From Candidatus Hydrogenedentota bacterium (GTDB lineage: Bacteria > Hydrogenedentota > Hydrogenedentia > Hydrogenedentales > SLHB01), in contig PUOI01000580.1 in the NCBI GenBank assembly GCA_003552765.1, positions 1 to 7,591 of the forward strand: a stretch of 7,591 nt of DNA, given 5' to 3'. The number at the start of each line of letters is the position of its first letter. Positions within the stretch are counted from its first letter, which is position 1. The notes beneath the pieces were generated by a model. That model did not search any database, was not told the origin of the DNA, and worked only from the letters and a program-made list of their open reading frames with translations. Below are positions 1-5,804 of the stretch, one piece after another. The position numbers were made by a program, and so were the translations under genes.

Positions 1-153
1 ATCGCCAAGCTGGATGGCACCGCCAAGGGCGGCATCGCCATCGCCATTCAGAAGCAGCTCGGCATCCCGATTAAGCTTATCGGAGTGGGCGAGACGGCGG
101 AGGACCTTCAGCCCTTCGACCCGCGCACCTTCGTGGAAGCGCTGTTTTCCTGA
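1..153 (+). CDS. ftsY: Signal recognition particle receptor FtsY, C-terminal end (partial)
   Basis: The first 50 codons, open from the left edge, encode the end of the SRP-family GTPase domain. The visible [10 protein letters not shown] segment is the G4 (TKxD-like) motif plus the following conserved glycine loop. It is followed by [11 protein letters not shown] and by a [15 protein letters not shown] tail, which is the usual FtsY C-terminus; Ffh has a different DGDARGG form here and continues into an M domain. FtsY docks the SRP-ribosome complex at the cytoplasmic membrane for co-translational insertion. The usual Thr of TKLD is Ala in this copy, a tolerated substitution as far as I know. 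The stop is TGA at 151-153, and no clear rho-independent terminator follows. The N-terminal and NG domains lie outside the window. Confidence 0.95.
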   Translation: MAKLDGTAKGGIAIAIQKQLGIPIKLIGVGETAEDLQPFDPRTFVEALFS

Positions 154-191
154 GACTTCTCCCCTTTTCTGCCCCGGAAATAGGGAGGCCA

Positions 192-209
192 GGTAGGGTA
201 GGTAGGGTA
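192..209 (+). repeat. 9-bp G-rich tandem duplication before the MNT gene
   Basis: The unit GGTAGGGTA occurs twice in direct tandem, at 192-200 and 201-209. It ends 6 bp before the ATG of the nucleotidyltransferase, where a ribosome binding site would sit. Several GG and GGG runs (from 183) are close enough for a two-layer G-quadruplex on the coding strand. Any effect on translation is inference. Confidence 0.6.
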
Positions 210-215
210 CCGCCA

Positions 216-536
216 ATGATTGACGACCAGACGCTGCAGCAAGCCGTGGCGCGCATTGTCGAAGCTGCGAACCCCAGCCGGGTGATTTTGTTTGGTTCGT
301 ACGGCCGCGGGGATGCGGATGAAGGCTCCGACGTGGACCTGATGGTGGTCAAACCGGACGTGGAGAACCGGGGGGAGGAAATGGTCGAGTTGTACAAGCT
401 CGTCGGCGCTATCGGGGCGGGCGTGGATGTCCTCATTTACTCGGACGCTGAATACGAACGCCGCAGCCGTGTCCCAGGCACAATCCTCTACTGGGCGCGC
501 AAGGAAGGACGCACGTTGTATGAGGCCCCATCTTGA
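216..536 (+). CDS. MNT-type nucleotidyltransferase (MntA-like antitoxin family)
   Basis: This 106-residue protein is a minimal nucleotidyltransferase of the DNA polymerase beta superfamily. The GSYGRG helix-turn (residues 27-32) leads into the GSX10DXD signature, with S28 and the metal-binding pair D39 and D41. A third acidic residue, D71, lies in GVDVLIY and completes the expected catalytic triad. In characterised MNT-HEPN modules such as MntA/HepT, this family acts as the antitoxin by transferring AMP to a HEPN-domain toxin RNase. All visible catalytic residues are intact, so it may still be active. No intact HEPN gene follows; only a likely remnant overlaps its 3' end. The start ATG 216 gives a normal-length N-terminus but has only a weak G-rich sequence as a ribosome binding site. 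Antitoxin function is inferred from family membership; the fold call is firm. Confidence 0.88.
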   Translation: MIDDQTLQQAVARIVEAANPSRVILFGSYGRGDADEGSDVDLMVVKPDVENRGEEMVELYKLVGAIGAGVDVLIYSDAEYERRSRVPGTILYWARKEGRTLYEAPS

Positions 537-580
537 GGAAGCCGCCCAATCGCCGAACACAGCTATATGCCGGATGGTTA
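520..580 (+). pseudogene. Possible truncated HEPN-toxin gene start
   Basis: An ATG at 520 lies inside the last codons of the MNT gene, overlapping it by 17 bp, with AAGGA at 501-508 upstream as a possible ribosome binding site. Its first ten residues, MRPHLEEAAQ, resemble the start of HEPN proteins encoded next to MNT genes. After that the reading (SPNTAICRMV) loses any resemblance to the expected amphipathic HEPN helix. From about 580 the frame runs into a palindromic repeat, and it stops at 691-693, giving only 58 codons. No RxxxxH HEPN catalytic motif is present. I infer deletion or repeat-associated loss of the toxin. The short match may also be chance. Confidence 0.4.
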
Positions 581-713
581 CATCCCCCGGCCCTTCGGGC
601 CACCCCCTTCAAAGGGGGAATATGGATCCCGGTTTCCAGGCGGCCGTATATGCCGGCAAGATGCCGGCGGTACAAGGAATTCCCCCTTTTTGAAGGGGCA
701 TTAAGGGGGATGT
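580..713. repeat. MITE-like inverted-repeat element
   Basis: The element has perfect 9-bp terminal inverted repeats, ACATCCCCC at 580-588 and GGGGGATGT at 705-713. Inside each end sits a hairpin: CCCCCT/AGGGGG around 603-618 and CCCCTT/AAGGGG at 683-698, so the arms continue as an imperfect inverted repeat. A further hairpin GGCCC/GGGCC lies at 589-601. A central 7-bp perfect stem, GCCGGCA/TGCCGGC with a 3-nt loop, lies at 652-668. Such C/G-run repeats are widespread non-coding elements in environmental genomes. I see no transposase and no clear target-site duplication. Together with flanks 537-579 and 714-779 it fills the 243-bp gap before cysS. No convincing cysS promoter is seen in those flanks. 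Confidence 0.75.
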
Positions 714-779
714 TGTTCCCCGGCGCAGTGCCGTTGTCTCTAAGACTCATGATTTCTCAAGTACTGGAATAAGACTGTC

Positions 780-2192
780 ATGGCGATTCGCTTTTACAAT
801 ACCCTAACGCGACAGAAGGAAGTTTTCGAGCCGCTTACCCCCGGCGAGATCCGTATGTATACATGCGGTCCGACGGTCTACAATTACGCCCATATCGGGA
901 ACCTGCGCTCGTATCTCTTCGCGGATTTGCTGAAGCGGCATCTCAAATACCGGGGATTGCGGGTATTCCACGTCATGAACATCACCGACGTGGAGGACAA
1001 GATCATCCGGTCCTGCGTCGAGACGGGCGACACGCTCGATGCGCTTACCGAGCGCTACACGCAGGCCTTCTGGGAAGACCTTGAGACGCTTGGCCTCGAA
1101 CCGGCGGACGAGTATCCCCGCGCGACGCACCATATCGATGACATCGTGGCGCTCATCAAGACGCTGCAAGAGAAAGGGTGCACCTACACCCACGAGGGGA
1201 GCGTTTACTATCGGCTGCGCAGCTTCTCGGACTACGGCAAACTCAGCCACCACCGCCTGGAAGGCCTGGAGTCGGGCGCGAGCGGGCGCGTGCAAAAGGA
1301 CGAGTACGGCATCGAAGACGCCCGCGACTTCGCCTTGTGGAAGGCCTATGATGAGGCCGATGGTCCCATCTATTGGGACACGGAGCTGGGACGCGGCCGG
1401 CCAGGCTGGCACATCGAATGCTCGTGCATGAGCATGCGGTATCTCGGCGAAAGCTTTGACATCCACACCGGCGGGGTGGACCTTGTCTTTCCGCATCACG
1501 AAAACGAGATCGCCCAGTCCGAGGCGGCCACGGGCCAACCCTTCGTGCGCTATTGGATGCACAACGCCCACCTTCTCGTCGAGGGACGCAAGATGGCGAA
1601 GTCGTATGGCAACACCTACACGTTGCGCGACCTCCTGGAGATGGGGTATGACCCGATCGCCATCCGGTACGTGCTCATCGCCACGCATTACCGTCAACCC
1701 AACAACTTCACCTTTGACGCCGTGGAAGCCGCCGCCGAATCCCTCGCCCGCATTCGGGATTTCCGGCTGCGGTTGCAGGAAACGCAAGGCGAAGGGAGCG
1801 ATCTATCCGAAGCCATCGCCTCACACGAGAAAGCCTTTAGCGAGGCCTTGGACGATGACCTCAACATCTCGGCGGCGCTGGCGGCGGCGTTTGAATTCAT
1901 TCGCGAGACCAACCGCCGGCTCGACGCTGGAGAGGTGAGCGAAGAGGCCGCGCACAACGCCAACGCCTTGCTGGATCGCTTCGACCAAGTCACGGGCCTT
2001 TTCCCGCCGGCGGAGGAGCAGAGCGCGCCGGACGAGGTATTGACGTTGGTGCATGAACGGCAGGAGGCGCGCCGGGCCAAGGACTTCGCGCGGGCGGACG
2101 CCATCCGCGATCAGCTCCTGGCCATGGGATGGGCCGTGGAAGACACGCCGGACGGACCACGGGTGAAAAGGCTATTAGAACGTCACGCATAA
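780..2192 (+). CDS. cysS: Cysteine--tRNA ligase
   Basis: This full-length 470-residue class I aminoacyl-tRNA synthetase charges tRNA-Cys in the cytoplasm. The N-terminus is canonical ([15 protein letters not shown]), which supports ATG 780 even though the ribosome binding site is weak. The HIGH motif appears as HIGN at 38-41 and the KMSKS loop as KMAKS at 271-275. The zinc site that selects cysteine is complete: C29, C214, H239 and E243, with the same spacing as in E. coli Cys[13 protein letters not shown] (residues 64-75) and the W210-HIECS segment are also family hallmarks. The C-terminal part, from about residue 340, is the helical DALR and anticodon-binding region, including the conserved [16 protein letters not shown] stretch (431-446). 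Length and domain content are typical, with no frameshift. The downstream four-helix-bundle gene overlaps its last 64 bp. Confidence 0.98.
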   Translation: MAIRFYNTLTRQKEVFEPLTPGEIRMYTCGPTVYNYAHIGNLRSYLFADLLKRHLKYRGLRVFHVMNITDVEDKIIRSCVETGDTLDALTERYTQAFWEDLETLGLEPADEYPRATHHIDDIVALIKTLQEKGCTYTHEGSVYYRLRSFSDYGKLSHHRLEGLESGASGRVQKDEYGIEDARDFALWKAYDEADGPIYWDTELGRGRPGWHIECSCMSMRYLGESFDIHTGGVDLVFPHHENEIAQSEAATGQPFVRYWMHNAHLLVEGRKMAKSYGNTYTLRDLLEMGYDPIAIRYVLIATHYRQPNNFTFDAVEAAAESLARIRDFRLRLQETQGEGSDLSEAIASHEKAFSEALDDDLNISAALAAAFEFIRETNRRLDAGEVSEEAAHNANALLDRFDQVTGLFPPAEEQSAPDEVLTLVHERQEARRAKDFARADAIRDQLLAMGWAVEDTPDGPRVKRLLERHA

Positions 2193-2599
2193 AGGACGCG
2201 GAATCGGGCCGGACGGCCCTTGAAAACCGGACATTCGACTTCGGCGTGTCCGTGGCGCGTCTCGCACGCCATCTCGAAAACCAAGCTCCGGTTCCACTGG
2301 CGGAAAAGGTGGTCAAGCTGGGGACCGAACTGGGCGCCAACGTGGCGTCCGCCGCCGCATCCACCAGCCGGCGGTATTCGCTTAAGCGCTACAGCGCCGC
2401 CCTGCGTCAAAGCCGGGAACTCGTCTATTGGTTCCGCCTCGCCGCCGCATCGGCCGAACCTCCGGACCCGGCCACCTACAAACCGTTCATTGACGAATGC
2501 CGCGTGCTGGCGGACTTGTTAACCCAACAGTGCCAACTCATTCACGAAGAGTTGCAAGGAAAGGGCGGAGATCTCCCCCCGGTATTCCAAGACGAGTGA
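2129..2599 (+). CDS. Four-helix-bundle protein (23S rRNA intervening-sequence type)
   Basis: The protein matches the small family named after ORFs found in intervening sequences of 23S rRNA genes (Pfam 23S_rRNA_IVP, TIGR02436). Recognisable segments are FDFGVSVARLARHL (36-49), LGTELGANVASAAASTS (64-80) corresponding to the family's GT..GAN..EA core, and SAALRQSRELVYWFRL (89-104) corresponding to the KEa.E..YWL helix. The family's usual Glu after GAN is replaced by Ser-Ala here. The fold is a homo-oligomeric helical bundle; its molecular role is unknown. The family core begins near residue 31, so the first 30 basic, polar residues are extra. I kept ATG 2129 because no in-frame ATG, GTG or TTG lies between it and the core. 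It overlaps cysS in another frame and has no good ribosome binding site, so translational coupling is likely. The true start is uncertain. Confidence 0.82.
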   Translation: MGRGRHAGRTTGEKAIRTSRIKDAESGRTALENRTFDFGVSVARLARHLENQAPVPLAEKVVKLGTELGANVASAAASTSRRYSLKRYSAALRQSRELVYWFRLAAASAEPPDPATYKPFIDECRVLADLLTQQCQLIHEELQGKGGDLPPVFQDE

Positions 2600-2733
2600 G
2601 TCAAGGAAACCAAGTCTGGCACTCTGTCCTCCATTGACTTGTGAGTGTCCCTTTCCGTCTTACGCAGCGCAAAACTCCACGGGCCTTGGAAACAGTTCAG
2701 ATCAAAGGCATGATCGAATGGTGCGCCAAACCC

Positions 2734-2937
2734 GCGCCAGAGGCGCGATAGCGAGTAGCCTGGGGCAAGCAAAGCGCAGCCCCAGGGGGAAAGTATCCCC
2801 CGCATCTCCGTCCTGAAGGGACGGAAGAAAGGCGCGGTGGCCGCTTCGGTCCCTTCAGGACCGATTTCGGTGGCGGCCTGTGACCTAGGGCTGCGCTTCG
2901 CTTGCCCTAGGCTACTCCCCATGGCGCCTTCAGCGCC
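2734..2937. repeat. Mirror-symmetric six-hairpin REP-like element
   Basis: Three different hairpins are followed by the same three in inverted order. Hairpin A is GCGCC/GGCGC at 2734-2746. B is the 32-bp block 2755-2786 with CCTGGGGC/GCCCCAGG ends. C is CCGTCC/GGACGG with loop TGAAG at 2808-2824. The mirror copies are C' (CGGTCC/GGACCG, loop CTTCA, 2847-2863), B' (2884-2915) and A' (GGCGC/GCGCC, 2923-2937). B and the reverse complement of B' differ at 3 of 32 positions, two of which compensate each other within the stem. The element occupies the middle of the 467-bp gap between the four-helix-bundle gene and rsmD. Its layout resembles bacterial REP/BIME sequences. In flanks 2600-2733 and 2938-3051 I see no gene and no convincing promoter. 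Confidence 0.85.
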
Positions 2938-3051
2938 ATACACGCACACGGTTGAGCCATGGTCCGGTGCGCGTGAAATTTGAAATGCAGAAGCCACATC
3001 CGAGTGAATTCACTTTGGCTTTCAACATTGGTGCTCTGCGAGCAGCGCATG

Positions 3052-3056
3052 GGAGG
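3052..3056 (+). promoter_or_regulatory. Ribosome binding site deciding the rsmD start
   Basis: GGAGG lies 10 nt before GTG 3067, within a longer GGGAGGAAAG purine stretch. It lies downstream of the ATG codons at 2980 and 3049, and so supports the shorter protein starting at GTG. Confidence 0.6.
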
Positions 3057-3066
3057 AAAGACGCGA

Positions 3067-3630
3067 GTGGCGTTGCGTGTGATAGCAGGGAGCGCGCGGA
3101 ATCGCGTGCTTGCCGCGCCGGAAGGACGGGAGACCCGGCCCACGGGCGAACGGGTGCGCGAAGCTTTTTTCAGCATGGTGCAAACCCGTCTGCCCGGCTC
3201 GCTCTTCGCCGACCTATTCGCGGGGAGCGGCGCCATGGGCATCGAAGCCTTGAGCCGGGGCGCGGCGCACGCGGTGTTCGTGGACAATGCGTCCAAGGCG
3301 TTGCGCGTGCTTCGGGACAACCTCAAGACGGCGGGCGTCGCCTCACGCGCCGATGTGCATCACCTGGACGCGCCGGCTGACCTGGGCCGTCTTCACCGGC
3401 CCGGCAACGGTTACGACATCGTTTTCGCGGATCCCCCCTACCACTTCGAGCATTATGAGAAATTGCTGGAGGCGCTCGGCCAGTACCGGCTCGTGGCCCC
3501 GGACGGTCTCGTCGCGATTGAACACACCATCCGCACGGAGATGCCGGAGAAGGCGGGCGGCTTCGCGCTTGAACAAACGCGCCGCTACGGAGATAGCGCC
3601 ATGAGCATCTACCTTACGGAAACCGATTAG
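3067..3630 (+). CDS. rsmD: 16S rRNA (guanine(966)-N(2))-methyltransferase RsmD
   Basis: The enzyme methylates N2 of G966 in 16S rRNA during 30S assembly, using S-adenosylmethionine. From GTG 3067 the protein is 187 residues, the usual RsmD size, and begins MALRVIAGSARNRVL, matching the family's typical RIIAG start. RPTGERVREAFFSM (24-37) is the conserved N-terminal signature. ADLFAGSGAMGIEALSRGA (48-66) is the SAM-binding motif I. DIVFADPPY (117-125) contains the DPPY catalytic motif of N2/N6 amino methyltransferases. The reading frame is open further upstream to ATG 2980, but those 29 residues do not look like RsmD, and the ribosome binding site favours GTG. In many genomes coaD follows rsmD; here fetB does. 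Confidence 0.94.
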   Translation: MALRVIAGSARNRVLAAPEGRETRPTGERVREAFFSMVQTRLPGSLFADLFAGSGAMGIEALSRGAAHAVFVDNASKALRVLRDNLKTAGVASRADVHHLDAPADLGRLHRPGNGYDIVFADPPYHFEHYEKLLEALGQYRLVAPDGLVAIEHTIRTEMPEKAGGFALEQTRRYGDSAMSIYLTETD

Positions 3631-3656
3631 GACCACCCACGGAGCCTTCATTTCGT

Positions 3657-4526
3657 ATGCTGAATCCATCATGGCCCGGGCTACTCTTCAACGCCGTTTC
3701 GGCCGCCGAGGAAACAAGCTCAACCTTCACATCCCGCGCCATTGAACTGGAAGCGGTGGATCTCGCGCTGGCGGCGTGCTTGGTGATCACGGCGGGCCTC
3801 GTCAGTTTCGCGCTGCGCCTGGGCCTCGAACGGCAGCTCGCGATCGCCGCTCTCCGGACGGTGACGCAACTGCTGCTCATCGGCTACATCCTGCGCTACA
3901 TCTTTGAACTCGAGACCTTCTGGGCCGTGGGCGGCTGGATGGCCGTCATGATAGCGGCGGCGAGCATCACGGCCGTGCGGCGCTCCAGCCGGACCTACAG
4001 GGGCGCCCAAGTCTACGCCTTCGCCGTGCTCGTCCTGAGCGGGCTGCTCACGAGCTACGCGGTGACCGGCGTCGTCATAGGCGTCACGCCGTGGTACCAG
4101 CCCCAGTACATCATCCCCCTCCTTGGGATGATTCTGGGCAACAGCCTCACCGGCATCTCGCTGTGTTTGGATGTGCTGCTGGAACGGCTCAAGGAGCACC
4201 GTCACGTGGTCGAGATGGAGCTGGCCCATGGCGCCACGCGCTGGGAAGCCGCCCTGCCGCAACTGCGCGAAGCGGTCCGCCGGGGAATGATCCCCATCAT
4301 CAACTCCATGATGGTGGTGGGCGTGGTGTCGTTGCCCGGCATGATGACGGGCCAGATTCTGGCGGGCGCGGATCCCTTGGAGGCCGTGAAGTATCAGATC
4401 GTGGTGATGTTCATGATTGGGGCCGCTACTTCGGTGGGATGCATGTTCATCGCCTTCATTACAAGCCACCGCTTGTTCAACGCCAAACACCAACTCCGGG
4501 CGGACGCCATTTTAAGCCGCCGGTAG
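3657..4526 (+). CDS. fetB: FetB/UPF0014 family ABC transporter permease
   Basis: A polytopic inner-membrane protein of 289 residues with about seven hydrophobic segments, near 34-54, 62-84, 88-107, 119-143, 150-170, 213-233 and 248-270. Diagnostic family stretches are IPLLGMILGNSLTGISL (153-169), VSLPGMMTGQILAGADP (224-240), KYQIVVMFM (245-253) and a C-terminal FNAKHQL (274-280). ELAHGATRWEAA (188-199) is the likely coupling loop contacting the ATPase. In E. coli, FetA (ATPase) and FetB form an iron exporter that protects against oxidative stress; substrate here is inferred. No FetA ATPase gene is present in the window. The N-terminus is about 20-25 residues longer than in E. coli FetB, but there is no later ATG before the first membrane segments. 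It starts 26 bp after rsmD, with GGAG 12 nt before the ATG, so co-transcription is likely. Confidence 0.92.
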   Translation: MLNPSWPGLLFNAVSAAEETSSTFTSRAIELEAVDLALAACLVITAGLVSFALRLGLERQLAIAALRTVTQLLLIGYILRYIFELETFWAVGGWMAVMIAAASITAVRRSSRTYRGAQVYAFAVLVLSGLLTSYAVTGVVIGVTPWYQPQYIIPLLGMILGNSLTGISLCLDVLLERLKEHRHVVEMELAHGATRWEAALPQLREAVRRGMIPIINSMMVVGVVSLPGMMTGQILAGADPLEAVKYQIVVMFMIGAATSVGCMFIAFITSHRLFNAKHQLRADAILSRR

Positions 4527-4530
4527 AACC

Positions 4531-5016
4531 TCACACCTCCGTCACCGGACCAAAGCCCACCCCTTCTTCCGTGGGCCAAGCGAGATAGCTCTCTACTGTC
4601 AGCCCCGCGAAGGCGCTACGGAGCCGGCTGGCTACGAGTTCCAAATCCGCCTTCTGCTGCATCCAGACCCCACCGGGCTCCAACCGCAGCCGGTGAATAT
4701 AGAACGCGCACCCCGCGTGGGCGATCAGGATCACCCGGCGCAGCGAATGCGCCTCGATGAGAAACCCGATATCCCTCTCCAACCCCCTTGCGGACAGAGC
4801 GCCCATTTGGTGACCCGCAAACGCCCCCGGACCGCCCGGAACCGCCACGCGATCGTAATTGGGCAGATTCAGGTGGTGGTGAAGGAACTCGTCGCAGTGG
4901 TCTCCGAAGCGGCCGTCCGAACAATATACGGCGGCCGCGTGAACACGCTCGCTTTCAAAACCAAAACCGCTTTGATAGGCCATGGAGATTCCCCATGGTT
5001 CGACCGGCGTCGTCAA
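4531..5016 (-). CDS. Short beta-carbonic-anhydrase-like protein
   Basis: The 161-residue protein carries the beta-carbonic anhydrase signature in the right order: C32-S-D34-G-R36 (CxDxR) and, 67 residues after C32, H100-A-G-C103 (HxxC). These would supply the zinc ligands Cys, His and Cys and the Asp-Arg dyad of the family, whose usual reaction is reversible CO2 hydration. YDRVAVPGGPGAFAG (54-68) sits where typical enzymes have the RNAGN-type strand and loop, but the sequence differs. Length is at the lower end for beta enzymes. The start is probably TTG 5016, because GAGGTG lies 7 nt upstream; an in-frame ATG at 4983 is the alternative and would keep all motifs. It is convergent with fetB, with only 4 bp between the stops. 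The fold is likely; the enzymatic activity is less certain because the surroundings of the motifs are divergent. Confidence 0.65.
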   Translation of the reverse strand: MTTPVEPWGISMAYQSGFGFESERVHAAAVYCSDGRFGDHCDEFLHHHLNLPNYDRVAVPGGPGAFAGHQMGALSARGLERDIGFLIEAHSLRRVILIAHAGCAFYIHRLRLEPGGVWMQQKADLELVASRLRSAFAGLTVESYLAWPTEEGVGFGPVTEV

Positions 5017-5023
5017 GGTAATT

Positions 5024-5029
5024 CACCTC
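5024..5029 (-). promoter_or_regulatory. Ribosome binding site supporting a TTG start
   Basis: On the minus strand GAGGTG is followed by 7 nt and then TTG 5016. This is a better site than the one in front of the alternative ATG at 4983, where only a GGGGA run is seen. Confidence 0.6.
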
Positions 5030-5111
5030 ACAAGGTTGATAGCTGAATCATGCAGAACAAACCTATATGTAACTCCCCATCGGTCCAGCTTCCCGGCGCG
5101 CCAAACAGAGA

Positions 5112-5145
5112 ATCCCCCGGATGAGCCTAGAATCATCCGGGGGAT
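5112..5145 (-). terminator. Strong hairpin, probable terminator of the first lipoprotein gene
   Basis: Positions 5112-5124 and 5133-5145 form a perfect 13-bp stem (ATCCCCCGGATGA and its complement) with an 8-nt loop. On the minus strand the stem is followed by ATTCTCTGTTT, a modest T-rich tail; on the plus strand no T-run follows. It lies 56 bp past the stop of the minus-strand lipoprotein gene and before the carbonic-anhydrase-like gene, so it probably ends the lipoprotein transcript. Confidence 0.6.
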
Positions 5146-5156
5146 CTGATACTCGG

Positions 5157-5202
5157 GCGGCCCATTCAGGTTCGGGCCGCTTCGCAAAGGGGAGAACCCC
5201 TT
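5157..5202. other. Two further hairpins at the end of the first lipoprotein gene
   Basis: GCGGCCC/GGGCCGC forms a perfect 7-bp stem with a 10-nt loop at 5157-5180. AAGGGG/CCCCTT forms a 6-bp stem with a 4-nt loop at 5187-5202, overlapping the lipoprotein stop codon. With the 5112-5145 stem they make three consecutive hairpins in the 3' untranslated region, possibly aiding termination or mRNA stability. Confidence 0.55.
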
Positions 5203-5479
5203 ACAGCTCCGGCATCTCCGGCGGCTCCATGTCGTCCATGTCCATGTCTTCGTCCATGTCCATGTCCGGCGGTTCGGGCATTTCCATGTCCTCGGGGTCG
5301 GGCTGCTCCGGCATTTCCATGGGCTCATCCATAGGCTCATCCATGGGTTCGCCTGGCATGTCCATGGGCTCCTCCGCCGGCGGCGCGGGATCCTCGGGCA
5401 TGCCCGGATCCGGTTCACAGCCGACTACCATCAGCCCAGCCACCGCTACTGCCGCAAAGGCATACATTAACGAGCGCAT
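5201..5479 (-). CDS. Small acidic Met/Pro-rich lipoprotein (paralog 1)
   Basis: This 92-residue precursor has a short basic start (MRS), a hydrophobic stretch and a lipobox ending VVGC, with C21 as the lipidation site, so it should be anchored in an envelope membrane. The 72-residue mature part is extreme in composition: by my count 15 Met and 30 Asp or Glu, rich in Pro, with no Lys, Arg, His or aromatic residue. It contains EPMDEPMDEPM-type repeats and a Met-Asp alternation (MDMDEDMDMDD, 73-83), and should be disordered and highly negative. I do not recognise a named family. Clustered Met and acidic residues could bind metal ions, but this is only a possibility. The start is firm: AGAAAGGAG lies 7 nt before the ATG. 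A similar gene lies 325 bp upstream on the same strand with the same leader and spacing. Overlapping frames are also open because of the repeats; signal peptide and ribosome binding site select this one. Confidence 0.8.
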   Translation of the reverse strand: MRSLMYAFAAVAVAGLMVVGCEPDPGMPEDPAPPAEEPMDMPGEPMDEPMDEPMEMPEQPDPEDMEMPEPPDMDMDEDMDMDDMEPPEMPEL

Positions 5480-5525
5480 AATCTTTCTCCTTTCTGGTGC
5501 GTTCCTGTTCCCTAGAACTAACTCC

Positions 5526-5699
5526 CCCGGCCCTCACATAGCCGGGACTTCCTGACACGTTGTGGCGGCTTATCAAGGCTCTACCGGCCCTCTTTTCCGC
5601 CACCGGGCATCGGTTCCGTCCTGAGCGGAACTTCAACCCTTCATGGGTTCATGCGTTGCTGGGCTCACTGCCAGAGCCGCTCGCTACGGTCCCTGACCG
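5526..5699. repeat. Chain of short hairpins between the two lipoprotein genes
   Basis: The 325-bp gap between the lipoprotein genes contains a run of perfect stems: CCCGGC/GCCGGG (5526-5546), GTGGCGG/CCGCCAC (5562-5603, long loop), GTTCCG/CGGAAC (5613-5631), AACCC/GGGTT (5635-5649), GGCTC/GAGCC (5662-5678) and CGGTC/GACCG (5687-5699). The style resembles the 2734-2937 element; the segment CCGTCCTGA is shared with hairpin C there. It may be a REP-like dispersed repeat or a structured leader of the downstream (minus-strand) lipoprotein mRNA. I see nothing in 5700-5804 apart from a weak 5-bp hairpin at 5769-5784, and no convincing promoter in the gap. Confidence 0.5.
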
Positions 5700-5804
5700 C
5701 CCTGCAACTCATACTACCAAGCACATCCTAACGTAAACACGCATCGCGCCGCAAGCAAGCGGGTATAGCCAGCACCGCCGCTGGACGATGCGCCGAAAGA
5801 CCGC

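Noticed and set aside
804..1787. Long minus-strand open frame (327 codons) opposite cysS
   Set aside because: It is antisense to a fully convincing cysS and shows no recognisable domain; GC-rich codon bias keeps the opposite strand open.
2634..2663. TTGACT followed by TCTTAC as a promoter after the four-helix-bundle gene
   Set aside because: The -10 match is only 3 of 6, and the gene it would serve is over 400 bp away behind the hairpin element.
2634..2816. Small plus-strand open frame of 60 codons in the gap before rsmD
   Set aside because: Half of it reads through hairpins A, B and C of the repeat element and it has no ribosome binding site.
2980..3066. Longer N-terminus for RsmD from ATG 2980 or ATG 3049
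   Set aside because: The extra residues do not match the family start, and the best ribosome binding site lies downstream of both ATG codons, in front of GTG 3067.
3720..4493. 257-codon minus-strand open frame opposite fetB
   Set aside because: His, Asp and Arg-rich low-complexity reading that mirrors the permease codons; no start signal or family resemblance.
5121..5555. Plus-strand Ser/Met/Gly-rich open frame opposite lipoprotein paralog 1
   Set aside because: It is the complement of the Met/Asp/Pro codons, has no ribosome binding site and contains the terminator-like hairpins.
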